From: Rhizobium sp. BT04 | GTDB lineage: Bacteria; Pseudomonadota; Alphaproteobacteria; Rhizobiales; Rhizobiaceae | Length of the DNA stretch: 64,000 nt | Direction of reading: 5' to 3' | Assembly: GCF_030053135.1 (NCBI RefSeq) | Contig: NZ_CP125648.1 | Coordinates: 1-64,000, forward strand | Part shown: positions 42,305-51,024 of the stretch, in pieces | How positions within the stretch are numbered: the stretch's first letter is position 1 | How the letters are laid out: each line of letters begins with the position of its first letter | Program-made: the position numbers and the translations under genes | The notes under the pieces: generated by a model | The model's database searches: none | Seen by the model: the letters and a program-made list of their open reading frames with translations, nothing else | What the model was told of the DNA's origin: nothing

Positions 42305-43141
42305 TTATTTGATTGCGCCGGCCGCGATGCCGGCGATGAAATGGCGTTGAAGCGCCACGAAGATGACGAGGATCGGCGCCGTCAGCAGCACCGCGCCGGC
42401 CATGATGCCGCCCCATGACACCTTGGTGAGGCCGATCAGCGTTCCCAATGCCACAGGCGCCGTCATCATTCCCGGTTTGGAATTGATCAGCAGCGGCCAG
42501 AGGTAGTTGTTCCACGAGGCGAGGAAGAGGATGATCGCGAGTGCGGCCATGGTTGGGCGCGCCAGCGGCAGGGCGATGCGCAGGAAGATCTGCCATTCCT
42601 TGACGCCCTCGACCCGGGCGGCATCGAAAAGCTCGCCCGGCATCATCGAGAAGGATTGCCGCATGAACAGCACCCCGAGCGAATTGAACAACGGCGGCAC
42701 GATCAGCGCCACCCAGGTGTTTGCCAGCTTGAATTCGCGGGCCACCATGATGAATTGCGGGATGACGACCACCGAAAACGGCAGCGTGATCGTGCCGAGG
42801 ATGATGGCGATGACGATCGAGCGGCCGACGAAACGGTAACGCGCCAGCGCCCAGCCCGCCATCGAGGTCAGCAGTACCGACAGGACCGTATAGATGAGCG
42901 CGACGCCGATGGAGATCACCATCGCACCGATGAAATCGGTGTCGGCCTGCAGGTTCTTGAAATTCTCGACGAAATTGGTCGATGGCCAGAGCACGATGTC
43001 AGGGCTGAAGATGCCGTTGTCGGGCATGGTCGAGAAGACGAACATCATCCAGAGCGGAAACAGCCAGATTATCGCAAGCGGCGCCAGCGCGGCATGCAAC
43101 GCGATCTGGCGCAGCAGAAGGGATTGCGATTTGGATTTCAT
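42305..43141 (-). CDS. Sugar-type ABC transporter permease (MalG family)
   Basis: A 278-residue permease with six predicted spans and the EAA loop ELFDAARVEGVKEWQIFLRIALPL. It overlaps the upstream permease by four bases and forms the heterodimeric channel with it. Confidence 0.92.
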   Translation of the reverse strand: MKSKSQSLLLRQIALHAALAPLAIIWLFPLWMMFVFSTMPDNGIFSPDIVLWPSTNFVENFKNLQADTDFIGAMVISIGVALIYTVLSVLLTSMAGWALARYRFVGRSIVIAIILGTITLPFSVVVIPQFIMVAREFKLANTWVALIVPPLFNSLGVLFMRQSFSMMPGELFDAARVEGVKEWQIFLRIALPLARPTMAALAIILFLASWNNYLWPLLINSKPGMMTAPVALGTLIGLTKVSWGGIMAGAVLLTAPILVIFVALQRHFIAGIAAGAIK

Positions 43142-44001
43142 TTCGGATCCCTCCCGACCCAGAGATTGAGAAGCGAGATCGCCACGGCAAGGGCAGCCAT
43201 CGTATAGGCGATCGCCGAGGCATAGCCGAAGTTCAGTGAGGTGAAGCCCTGGCGATAAAGCAGCAGGCCGAGCGTCTCGGTGCCGCCACCGGGACCGCCA
43301 CGATTGGTGATCAGGAAGGGCTCGGTGAACAGCTGCATGGTGCCGATCACCGAGAGCACCACGCAGAAGAGGATGATCGGTTTCAGCAGCGGCAGGGTGA
43401 TGTGAAAGAATTGCTGGATCTTGCTCACCCGATCGAGCGTCGCAGCCTCATAGACATCGTCGGGAATCGACTGCAGGCCGGCGAGGATGATGATGGCGTT
43501 GTAGCCGGCCCAGCGCCATGTGACGGCGAGGATGATCAGCGCCATGGCGGCATTCGCGTTGTCGAACCAGGAGACCGGGCTGAGACCGACGGCCGAGATC
43601 AGCTTGTTGATGATGCCGAAATCGAGGCTGAACATCAGCCGGAAGACGGCAGCATAGGCGACCTCGCCGACGACAACAGGCGCAAAGAAGGCGAAGCGGA
43701 AGAGCGGCCGCGCTTTTAGCAGCGGCGAATTGAGCATTACGGCCATGACCGTCGCAAGCGCGATCATCACCGGCACCTGAATCAGCAGGATGATCAGGGT
43801 GTTGTAAAGAGCATTGTAGAAAGCCGGGTCGTAGAAGAGCCGGCCCCAATTGGCCTGAAAACTGAATTTCCACGGATTGATTCGGGTGTTCTGAAACGAA
43901 ATCAGGAACGAATTGATGATCGGCCAGACCCAGAAGGTGGCAAAGACCAGCAGATAGGGAGCGAGGAACGCATAGGCGCTCCGAGTTCTGAACGGCATCA
44001 A
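43138..44001 (-). CDS. Sugar-type ABC transporter permease (MalF/UgpA family)
   Basis: A 287-residue permease of usual length (no large insert, unlike the paralogue at 25131-26432). The coupling loop is DDVYEAATLDRVSKIQQFFHITLPL, and NRGGPGGGTETLGLLLYRQGF is a typical periplasmic segment. It follows the binding-protein gene after 80 bases that contain a hairpin. Confidence 0.92.
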   Translation of the reverse strand: MMPFRTRSAYAFLAPYLLVFATFWVWPIINSFLISFQNTRINPWKFSFQANWGRLFYDPAFYNALYNTLIILLIQVPVMIALATVMAVMLNSPLLKARPLFRFAFFAPVVVGEVAYAAVFRLMFSLDFGIINKLISAVGLSPVSWFDNANAAMALIILAVTWRWAGYNAIIILAGLQSIPDDVYEAATLDRVSKIQQFFHITLPLLKPIILFCVVLSVIGTMQLFTEPFLITNRGGPGGGTETLGLLLYRQGFTSLNFGYASAIAYTMAALAVAISLLNLWVGRDPK

Positions 44002-44050
44002 GCCTCCTCCTCACGAACGAATGACCGGCCGCATTGCAAACCGGGGGAAA

Positions 44051-44073
44051 GCCGGGCGCCTGAAGCGCCCGGC
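44051..44073 (-). repeat. Intercistronic hairpin after the binding-protein gene
   Basis: A perfect 9-bp stem (GCCGGGCGC 44051-44059 with GCGCCCGGC 44065-44073) with a five-base loop begins eight bases after the binding-protein stop. No U tract follows. It probably protects the upstream mRNA or attenuates permease expression, as at 26457-26483. Confidence 0.65.
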
Positions 44074-44081
44074 ATCGTCAT

Positions 44082-45356
44082 TCATTGCGCGATCGGGAGA
44101 CCGGTCGCCGAAGCGATCTGCTTGGCGGCGTCGTCGAGAGCCGCCTTCGCATCGGGATAGCCGCCAGCGAAGAACTTCGTCTGCGTTGCCTTGAAGATGG
44201 CTTCCGCATCGCTCTGGAAGGCGGTGCCGCGGCTCGGTACGATCTTCGGCAGTGTCGCCAGAATATCCGCCCAGACCTTCTGGCCGCCCCAATAGGGCTG
44301 CGGCTCATTGACGAAGGGATCCTTCTCAGCCGAAAGCAGCGACGGGACCAGACCGAATTCCTTCAGCATGGTGATCTGGCCCTCATCCGTGCCGAGGGCG
44401 TAGTTGACGAATTTCCAGGCGGCTTCCTTGTTCGCGGATGTCGCCGAAATGGCGAGCGACGAACCGCCGAGATTGGCCGCATGCGGGCCATCGGCCGTCA
44501 GGCTCGGCATTCTGTAGACGCCCCACTTGCCCTTGAGATCGGGAGAGGTCGAGCGCACGGTGCCCTCATACCAGCCGCCATACAGCTGGCTTGCGGCCTT
44601 GCCGGCGGTATTGGCCTGGATCTTTTCGTCCCAGTTGGCCGACGTCAGCGTCCCGGCATCCTTCATCTCCTTCACCTTTTGCAGCGAGGCGACGCAGGCC
44701 GGCTGGTTAATGGTGATATTCTGGCCGTCGGTCGAGTAGTAGCCGCAGCCCTGTTCGTTGGCGATCATGCGAAACCATTCGCTGTCGCCGTTGAAGTCGG
44801 CCTGCGCCATGACGACGCCGGGATTGGCGGCAGAAATCTTTTTGCCGGCAGCGATGAAATCGTCCCAGGTGCTGATCGTGCTCGGATCGACGCCGGCCTT
44901 TTCGTAGAGATCGCGGCGATAGAAGACGGCGACAGGGCCGGAATCCCATGGCATGGCATAGGCGACATCGCCGACTTCAAGCTCGGTGCGCTTGAAATCA
45001 GGGAATTTCGCTTGGATGTCGGCCGTGTAGCCGAGCTCCTTCAGATTGGCGAAGCAATCCGGGAAACGGCTCCAGAAGATTTCAGCCTCGAAATTCTCGA
45101 TGCTGACAATGTCAGGCAAGCCGTCGCCGCCGGCAGCACACGCCGCGAGCGTCTTGTCAAAGACCTGGCTGTTGCCGAGGTCCTCGACGGTGATTTTGAT
45201 ATCGGGAAACTGCTTGTTGAAGCCTGGAAGCGTGGACTTCAATGCCGATGCAGCGACATTCCAGCTCCAGATGGTGAGATTAGCCGACTGCGCGAATGCG
45301 GAGCCGGAAGCAAGCACTGCGACAGCTGCGGTCGCAGCGAGAAGTTTGAAGCGCAT
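44082..45356 (-). CDS. Family 1 ABC transporter substrate-binding protein
   Basis: A 424-residue carbohydrate-type binding protein with a Sec signal peptide (MRFKLLAATAAVAVLASGSAFAQ). Features include LTIWSWNVAASALKSTLPGFNKQFPDIKI near the mature start and YAMPWDSGPVAVFYRRDLYEKAG near residue 130. First gene of the operon that ends with the fusion oxidoreductase, and divergent from the AraC-type regulator. The ligand is probably a sugar or polyol. Confidence 0.92.
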   Translation of the reverse strand: MRFKLLAATAAVAVLASGSAFAQSANLTIWSWNVAASALKSTLPGFNKQFPDIKITVEDLGNSQVFDKTLAACAAGGDGLPDIVSIENFEAEIFWSRFPDCFANLKELGYTADIQAKFPDFKRTELEVGDVAYAMPWDSGPVAVFYRRDLYEKAGVDPSTISTWDDFIAAGKKISAANPGVVMAQADFNGDSEWFRMIANEQGCGYYSTDGQNITINQPACVASLQKVKEMKDAGTLTSANWDEKIQANTAGKAASQLYGGWYEGTVRSTSPDLKGKWGVYRMPSLTADGPHAANLGGSSLAISATSANKEAAWKFVNYALGTDEGQITMLKEFGLVPSLLSAEKDPFVNEPQPYWGGQKVWADILATLPKIVPSRGTAFQSDAEAIFKATQTKFFAGGYPDAKAALDDAAKQIASATGLPIAQ

Positions 45357-45442
45357 TGAAAATCCTCCCTTTTCAATTGCCGATCTTTCACGAACGCGGT
45401 TAGACTATCTGTAAGGGAGCGGGTGTCTCCTAAAAAGGGAAC

Positions 45443-46360
45443 ATGAATTTGGCGGAAAGTAAGGTCGGCACACGTGCAATCTATCAGCCCGGCGCGAGCA
45501 GCATCGAGGGATTGCCAACGGCGCTGCAGATGTTTCATGCCCATCCGCCCGTCATGGCCATGCCGCACTGGCACGCGCAGGTCGAGGTCAACTACGTGAT
45601 GCGCGGTACCGTGCACTACCGGATGAGCGACCACGAATTCCGGCTGAACGCCGGCGAAATGTGCCTGTTCTGGGGTGGCCAGCCGCATCAGATGGACGAA
45701 TCCTCGGATGATTCGCTCTATGCCGGGGCCCATCTGCCGCTCGTCTATTTCTTCCGGCTGCGCCTGCCGATCAGCGTTTCCAGCCGGCTGATGAAGGGCG
45801 AGACGCTGCTGACCTCGGCAACGGATGCCGCCGACAGCGAGAACTTCACCCGCTGGTTCCGCTATGCCAACTCAGGCGATCCCGCCAAGGCCCAGCACGC
45901 CGTCGACGAGTTGCTGCTGCGCATCGAGCGGATCGCGCTCGAACCCTATTCGATGACGTCGCAGGCGGCCATCAATCTCGACGGCGATCACCCTTATCCG
46001 CATTCCTCGCGCAGCGTCGCGCGCATGTGCGATTTCATTGCCGCCAATTTCCTGCACGACATCGATTCGGTCGATATCGCCCGCGCCGCCGACCTGCATC
46101 CGAAATATGCGATGAACCTGTTCAAGCGATCGACCGGCATGACGCTCAGCAAATATGTGACGCTGCTGCGGCTGTCGCGCGCTCAGGCGATGCTGATGAG
46201 CGAGGGCGCCAACGTACTGCAGGTGGCGATGGACAGCGGCTTCGGCTCGATCAGCGCCTTCAACAAATCCTTCCGCCATATCGCCGGCATGTCGCCGTCG
46301 GACTTCCGCCGTGATATCCGGCTGGTGACGACGGTCCCGGCCGGCGCTTTCCGGAACTAG
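45443..46360 (+). CDS. AraC-family transcriptional regulator
   Basis: A 305-residue activator. The N-terminal cupin-like sensor domain includes MPHWHAQVEVNYVMRG and FRLNAGEMCLFWGGQPHQ, and the C-terminal pair of helix-turn-helices spans about residues 195-295 (VDIARAADLHPKYAMNLFKRSTGMTLSKYV and VLQVAMDSGFGSISAFNKSFR). It is divergent from the sugar ABC operon across 86 bases, so it most likely controls that operon in response to its sugar. Confidence 0.9.
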   Translation: MNLAESKVGTRAIYQPGASSIEGLPTALQMFHAHPPVMAMPHWHAQVEVNYVMRGTVHYRMSDHEFRLNAGEMCLFWGGQPHQMDESSDDSLYAGAHLPLVYFFRLRLPISVSSRLMKGETLLTSATDAADSENFTRWFRYANSGDPAKAQHAVDELLLRIERIALEPYSMTSQAAINLDGDHPYPHSSRSVARMCDFIAANFLHDIDSVDIARAADLHPKYAMNLFKRSTGMTLSKYVTLLRLSRAQAMLMSEGANVLQVAMDSGFGSISAFNKSFRHIAGMSPSDFRRDIRLVTTVPAGAFRN

Positions 46361-46457
46361 CTCAGGGCCAGCCGCAATTCGGCGTTCTGTGCATCCGCCT
46401 GCGACTTGTTTTTCACTGGGTAAAAAAGAACCAACGCCTAAGGTGGCGGCAGAATAC

Positions 46458-46472
46458 GCACATTTTCTGTGC
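46458..46472 (+). promoter_or_regulatory. Candidate NtrC binding site upstream of the guanidine operon
   Basis: GCACATTTTCTGTGC is GCAC-N7-GTGC, the same layout as the classical NtrC sites upstream of glnA. It lies about 107 bases before the predicted sigma-54 transcription start, the usual enhancer distance. Only one clear site is seen. Confidence 0.55.
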
Positions 46473-46545
46473 AAGTGCATGCACTATTACATCTGCTAGG
46501 GAATTGGCACCATCGCACTCTCAATAAAATCAATGATTTACAATT

Positions 46546-46561
46546 TGGCACACACTTTGCT
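46546..46561 (+). promoter_or_regulatory. Sigma-54 promoter of the guanidine operon
   Basis: TGGCAC (46546-46551), ACACT, TTGCT (46557-46561) matches the -24/-12 consensus TGGCAC-N5-TTGCW exactly, with the GG and GC dinucleotides 12 bases apart. The start would be near 46572, right where the riboswitch aptamer begins. This implies control by an enhancer-binding protein such as NtrC. Confidence 0.8.
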
Positions 46562-46570
46562 TCGATAGTT

Positions 46571-46690
46571 GCAGAGTTGGTGGCTAGGGTTCCGGCGTCG
46601 CAAGGCGTGGCTGGTCCGAGAGCTACCACCGGCAGGGGAGACATCCCGCCGGGTGCACGGCGGGACAAAAGCCCGGGAGACCTCGTAAGC
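46571..46690 (+). promoter_or_regulatory. ykkC-type guanidine-I riboswitch
   Basis: Conserved ykkC-family blocks appear in order: GGTGGCTAGGGTTCCG (46579-46594), GGTCCGAGAGCTACCACC (46613-46630) closing the outer stem with GGTGG, and the distal stem TCCCGCCG/CGGCGGGA (46644-46651 with 46658-46665) followed by ACAAAAGCCCGGGAGA (46665-46680), the highly conserved 3' core. The ykkC scaffold also includes ppGpp- and PRPP-binding subtypes, but the downstream guanidine carboxylase operon points to the guanidine-I class. Ligand binding should allow transcription past the terminator at 46692-46730. Confidence 0.93.
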
Positions 46691-46691
46691 C

Positions 46692-46730
46692 AAGGGATTG
46701 GCGGCACGATGGTCATTGCCGATCCCTTTT
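46692..46730 (+). terminator. Riboswitch-controlled intrinsic terminator
   Basis: AAGGGAT(T)GGC (46692-46701) pairs with GCC(G)ATCCCTT (46718-46728), and the run ends in TTTT. It lies directly after the aptamer and before the ribosome binding site, as expected for a transcriptional ON switch. The matching antiterminator pairing was not resolved. Confidence 0.7.
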
Positions 46731-46755
46731 GAAGAAAAGCAAAAGGGGAATTTCA

Positions 46756-47829
46756 ATGCAGACTTTTTCGAAGATTCTATCGATTACCGCGCTGACGGCG
46801 TCCCTGGCGTTGGGACTCGGCTCCATCGCGAAGGCTGAACAGAAGACCGACTTCAAGGTCGCCTGGTCGATCTATGTTGGTTGGATGCCCTGGGGTTATG
46901 CTGCTGATCACGGCATCGTCAAGAAATGGGCCGACAAATACGGCATCAAGATCGAGGTGACCCAGTTCAACGACTACGTCGAATCGATGAACCAATATAC
47001 CGCAGGCGCCTTCGACGCCGTGACGCTGACCAATATGGACGGCCTGTCGATCCCGGCTGCCGGCGGCGTCGATACCACAGCCGTGATTGTCGGCGACTTC
47101 TCGAACGGCAATGATGCCGTCATCCTCAAGGACAAAGCGAGCCTTGCCGACATCAAGGGGCAGAACGTCAATCTCGTCGAATTTTCCGTCTCGCATTATC
47201 TGCTCGCCCGCGCACTCGAAAGCATCAAGCTGACCGAGCGCGACGTGAAAGTGGTCAACACCTCCGACGCCGATATGGTCGCCGCTTACAAGACGGCTGA
47301 CGTGACCGCGGTCGTCACCTGGAACCCGCTGGTCTCGACCATCCTGGAGGATCCCACAGCCAAGAAGGTCTTCGATAGCTCGCAGGTGCCGGGCGAGATC
47401 ATCGACCTGATGGTCGCCAATTCAGGTGTGCTGAAGGACAATCCGAATTTCGGCAAGGCGCTCGCCGGCATCTGGTATGAAACCGCAGCACTGCTGACTG
47501 CCGACAGTGCCGACGGCAAGGCTGCGCGCGAGGCGATGGGCCAGGCATCGGGCACCGATCTCAAGGGCTTCGAATCCCAGCTTGCCGCCACCAAGCTGTT
47601 TGCCAAGCCGGCCGATGCCGTTGCCTTCACCGCCTCGGGCAGCCTGCCGAAAACAATGGATCTCGTCCGCAACTTCCTGTTCGAAAAAGGCCTGCTCGGC
47701 AATGGCGCGCCGTCGGCCGATGTCATCGGCATTGAAATGCCGGACGGCAAGATCCTCGGCGACAGCGGCAACGTCAAGCTGCGCTTCACCGAGACCTACA
47801 TGAAGGCAGCCGCCGACGGTTCGCTCTAA
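46756..47829 (+). CDS. ABC transporter substrate-binding protein of the guanidine operon
   Basis: A 357-residue periplasmic binding protein of the NitT/TauT-like group, of the type found in urea-carboxylase gene regions. A Sec signal peptide (MQTFSKILSITALTASLALGLGSIAKA) is followed by the conserved WSIYVGWMPWGYAADHGIVKKWADKYG. ATG 46756 has AAGGGG eight bases upstream; the nearby in-frame Met at 46729 falls in the terminator. As first gene behind a guanidine riboswitch it probably captures guanidine or a related cation, though family annotations often say urea. Confidence 0.88.
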   Translation: MQTFSKILSITALTASLALGLGSIAKAEQKTDFKVAWSIYVGWMPWGYAADHGIVKKWADKYGIKIEVTQFNDYVESMNQYTAGAFDAVTLTNMDGLSIPAAGGVDTTAVIVGDFSNGNDAVILKDKASLADIKGQNVNLVEFSVSHYLLARALESIKLTERDVKVVNTSDADMVAAYKTADVTAVVTWNPLVSTILEDPTAKKVFDSSQVPGEIIDLMVANSGVLKDNPNFGKALAGIWYETAALLTADSADGKAAREAMGQASGTDLKGFESQLAATKLFAKPADAVAFTASGSLPKTMDLVRNFLFEKGLLGNGAPSADVIGIEMPDGKILGDSGNVKLRFTETYMKAAADGSL

Positions 47830-47894
47830 GCGATCTCAAAGCTGCGGCGCGGCATTGACCGCGCCGCCTGACCTTCATCAGCGGAGCTTTCCTC

Positions 47895-48713
47895 ATGCGC
47901 TGGATCAACACAAGGCCGAGCCGGGGCGCGCAGCTTGCCTTGACGCTGCTGCCCTTCGTGCTGCTGATCGTTGCCTACACTTTTGGCTCGGCGGCACGAT
48001 TGGCGGAGAATGCCAATGACAAGCTGCTGCCCGGTCTTGCCGGTTTTGCCGATGCGATCGATCGCCTGGCCTTCGTTGCCGATCCGCGCACCGGCGAATA
48101 CCTGCTCTGGTCCGATACCGGCGCGAGCCTGATCCGCCTTTTTGCTGGCCTTGGCATCTCCACGATCACCGCGCTCGTCATCGGCATGCTGATCGGCATG
48201 CTGCCTTACCTCCGGGCGCTGCTCTCCCCTTTCGTCGCCGTTATCTCGATGGTGCCGCCGCTGGCGCTGCTGCCGATCCTTTTCATCGCCATGGGGCTTG
48301 GCGAAGCCTCGAAGATCGCGCTCATCGTTATCGGCGTTGCGCCGACGATGATCCGCGACCTTGCGCTGAAGGCGCTGGAGCTGCCGCGCGAACAGATCGT
48401 CAAGGCTGAAACGCTCGGCGGCTCCTCCTGGCAGATCGGCCTTCGTGTCGTGCTGCCGCAGATCCTGCCGCGGCTGATCACCTGCCTCAGGCTTCAGCTC
48501 GGGCCTGCCTGGCTGTTCCTGATCGCCGCCGAAGCGATTTCGTCGGATTCCGGTCTCGGCTACCGCATCTTCCTCGTCCGCCGCTATCTCTCGATGGACG
48601 TCATCTTTCCCTATGTCGTCTGGATCACGCTGCTCGCCGTGATCATGAATTATATCCTCGATCGCATCCGCATCGCCGTCTTCCCCTGGTCAGAGCTGGA
48701 GAAGCAGGCATGA
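47895..48713 (+). CDS. ABC transporter permease of the guanidine operon
   Basis: A 272-residue NitT/TauT-type permease with about six spans. VVLPQILPRLITCLRLQLGPAWLFLIAAEAI is a typical C-terminal core, and LGGSSWQIGLRVVLPQ includes the ATPase-coupling loop. GGAG precedes the ATG. Its end overlaps the ATPase gene by ATGA. Confidence 0.9.
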   Translation: MRWINTRPSRGAQLALTLLPFVLLIVAYTFGSAARLAENANDKLLPGLAGFADAIDRLAFVADPRTGEYLLWSDTGASLIRLFAGLGISTITALVIGMLIGMLPYLRALLSPFVAVISMVPPLALLPILFIAMGLGEASKIALIVIGVAPTMIRDLALKALELPREQIVKAETLGGSSWQIGLRVVLPQILPRLITCLRLQLGPAWLFLIAAEAISSDSGLGYRIFLVRRYLSMDVIFPYVVWITLLAVIMNYILDRIRIAVFPWSELEKQA

Positions 48714-49540
48714 GCGAACTGGTGATCGAAAAGGTCTGGAAAGAGTATGGCGACCAGATCGTACTCGAAGACGTGTCGCTGACTGTCGCTTCGCGCGCCT
48801 TCGTCGCGCTTGTCGGTCCGTCCGGCTGCGGCAAGTCGACATTCCTGCGCATGCTGCTCGGCCAGGAGCGGCCAACGCGCGGCACCATCCTGCTGGACGG
48901 CGAAGCTCTGCCGGCCGAGCCAGGGCCGGATCGCGGCGTCGTCTTCCAGCGCTATTCCGTCTTCCCGCATTTGACCGTGCTGGGCAACGTGCTGCTTGGG
49001 CGGGAATTATCCGCTTCCCGCTACAAGGCCAAGCTTTTCGGCGCCGCCCGCCACAGCGCCATCGACGAAGCCCGGCGGCTGATTGCCGAAGTCGGCCTTT
49101 CCGGCGCCGAGGACAAATATCCGGCGCAACTATCAGGCGGCATGCAGCAGCGGCTGGCGCTGGCGCAGGCCCTGATCATGAAGCCGAAGGTGCTGCTGCT
49201 CGACGAGCCCTTCGGCGCGCTCGACCCCGGCATCCGTGCTGAAATCCACACCTTGATGAAGCGGCTTTGGCACGAAACGCAGATGACCGTCGTCATGGTG
49301 ACCCACGACATGCGCGAGGCCTTCACGCTGGCGACGCGGGTCGTCGCCTTCGAGCGCAAGCGTGACCGCCCGGAGGAAAAGGAGCGCTACGGCGCGACGA
49401 TCACCAAGGATATTTCGATCTGGCCGCCGAGGCTTGCCGGCGCGCCCTCCGTCTTCAGCCCCGACCGGGACGGCCCGGTCATTTCTCTGGGCCTTCGCCG
49501 GGACGACCCGGCTTCCAGTCCGTCAGGAGAAAAACCATGA
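48710..49540 (+). CDS. ABC transporter ATP-binding protein of the guanidine operon
   Basis: A 276-residue TauB/SsuB-like ATPase with Walker [10 protein letters not shown] near residue 36, Q-loop VVFQRYSVFPHLTVL, signature LSGGMQQRLALAQAL and Walker B LLLDEPFGALD. The C-terminal 40 residues (from about WPPRLAG) are an extension beyond the core ATPase. It overlaps both neighbours by four bases. Confidence 0.91.
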   Translation: MSELVIEKVWKEYGDQIVLEDVSLTVASRAFVALVGPSGCGKSTFLRMLLGQERPTRGTILLDGEALPAEPGPDRGVVFQRYSVFPHLTVLGNVLLGRELSASRYKAKLFGAARHSAIDEARRLIAEVGLSGAEDKYPAQLSGGMQQRLALAQALIMKPKVLLLDEPFGALDPGIRAEIHTLMKRLWHETQMTVVMVTHDMREAFTLATRVVAFERKRDRPEEKERYGATITKDISIWPPRLAGAPSVFSPDRDGPVISLGLRRDDPASSPSGEKP

Positions 49541-50358
49541 TGCATGTCAGACGTTCGCCCGAAGAGATCGCTGCCAACCGGCAGCGTTATGAGGAACATC
49601 AGAAGAAGGGACTGGAATTTGCGCCGAAGGCCTTGCCGGCACCGAGCCCCCTGCCCGCTCCCGCAATCGATGCGGCTGCGATCATCCATCAGGAGACCAT
49701 CCCCGGCGGCTGGTACTGGTCGACTGCGCTGAAGCGCGGTGAGGCGCTCCGCATCGATCAGGGCGAGGGCGGATCGACCGTGGCGCTCGTTGCCTGGAAC
49801 GCTGTCGATACGAGCGAGCGGCTCAATCTCGTCGATACGGTCAAGGTTCAGTGGACGACCGCCCTCGGCAAGGGCCGCGTCATCTTTTCGGATATGGGCC
49901 GGGTAATGTTTTCGCTGATCGAGGATAGCTCCGGCGCCCACGACTGCCTGATGGGCGGTTCGACGGCAGCGTCGAACGCCGCAAAATATCCTGACACCAA
50001 GACCCGCAACACCCGCGAGAATCTCGTGCTCCTCGCCGGCAAGCTTGGTCTCACCAGGCGCGATATCCCTGCGATTCTCAATCTCTTCGCCCCCGTCCGC
50101 GTCGACGATGACGGCGGCTTCCATTGGCGCGGCAAACTCTCCAACAGCGGCGATTATGCCGAGCTGCGCGCCGAAATGGACATGATCGTCGGCTTCTCGA
50201 ATTGCCCGCATCCGCTCGATTCCGACCCGGTCTATGCGCCGAAGCCGGTCATCGTCACGCGCTTTCGCGCGCCCGTACCCGCAGCCGACGACCTCTCGCG
50301 CACGGCGACCGCCGAAGCCCTTCGCGGTTTCGAGAACAACGCCTCGATGCTGGCCTGA
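49537..50358 (+). CDS. Carboxyguanidine deiminase subunit (urea carboxylase-associated family)
   Basis: A 273-residue protein of the DUF1989/urea-carboxylase-associated family. Its paralogue follows directly. The pair corresponds to CgdA/CgdB, reported as carboxyguanidine deiminase, which converts carboxyguanidine to allophanate and ammonia; I do not assign which is A or B. Visible blocks are RRSPEEIAANRQRYEEHQKKGL at the N-terminus and SSGAHDCLMGGSTAASNAAKYPD near residue 130, with a Cys after HD that may bind metal. It begins in the last four bases of the ATPase gene. Confidence 0.85.
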   Translation: MMHVRRSPEEIAANRQRYEEHQKKGLEFAPKALPAPSPLPAPAIDAAAIIHQETIPGGWYWSTALKRGEALRIDQGEGGSTVALVAWNAVDTSERLNLVDTVKVQWTTALGKGRVIFSDMGRVMFSLIEDSSGAHDCLMGGSTAASNAAKYPDTKTRNTRENLVLLAGKLGLTRRDIPAILNLFAPVRVDDDGGFHWRGKLSNSGDYAELRAEMDMIVGFSNCPHPLDSDPVYAPKPVIVTRFRAPVPAADDLSRTATAEALRGFENNASMLA

Positions 50359-50370
50359 GGAGGGATTGTG

Positions 50371-51021
50371 ATGACCGATTTCATCAAGACTTCAGCTTCG
50401 CGCAGCCTCGAAAACGCGGTGCAGGATCACTTCATTGCGGCCGAGGCGCCATGGTCCGGCATTGTCCGGAAGGGCCAGACGATCCGCATCGAGGACAGTT
50501 ACGGCCAGCAGGCGATCGACACGCTGTTCTATCGCGCCGATGACTTTGCCGAGCGCTATTCCAACCAGGATACGATGCGGGCCCAAGGTGGCGCCTATAT
50601 CGGCACCGGCACGAAGATCATCTCGAACGAGGGCAATGTCATGCTGGTCATGACGGCCGACAGCTGCGGCCGCCACGACACCTCAGCCGGCGCCTGCTCC
50701 TGCGAGAGCAACACCGTGCGCTTCGGCCATGGCACGAAATACCTGCATGCCTGCCGCGACAATTTCGTGATCGAGGTGACCAAGCACGGTATGAGCAAGC
50801 GCGACATCGTGCCGAACATCAACTTCTTCATGAACGTGCCGATCAAGCCGAATGGTGAGATGACCATCGTCGACGGCATTTCCGCACCTGGGGACTATGT
50901 CGAACTGGTGGCCGAGATGGACGTGCTCTGTGTCATCTCCAATTGCCCGCAGATCAACAATCCCTGCAACGGCTTCGATCCGACGCCGATCCGGGTGCTG
51001 ATCTGGGACGGCGAGGACTGA
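50371..51021 (+). CDS. Carboxyguanidine deiminase subunit (urea carboxylase-associated family)
   Basis: A 216-residue second DUF1989 protein. It carries TADSCGRHDTSAGACSCESNTVRFG near residue 100, a Cys-rich site (three Cys and a His) likely to bind a metal, and VISNCPQINNPCNGFDPTPIRV at the C-terminus. ATG 50371 was preferred over GTG 50368 because AGGAGGG lies six bases before it. It probably forms a heteromer with the preceding protein, deiminating carboxyguanidine made by the carboxylase that follows three bases later. Confidence 0.86.
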   Translation: MTDFIKTSASRSLENAVQDHFIAAEAPWSGIVRKGQTIRIEDSYGQQAIDTLFYRADDFAERYSNQDTMRAQGGAYIGTGTKIISNEGNVMLVMTADSCGRHDTSAGACSCESNTVRFGHGTKYLHACRDNFVIEVTKHGMSKRDIVPNINFFMNVPIKPNGEMTIVDGISAPGDYVELVAEMDVLCVISNCPQINNPCNGFDPTPIRVLIWDGED

Positions 51022-51024
51022 TCG

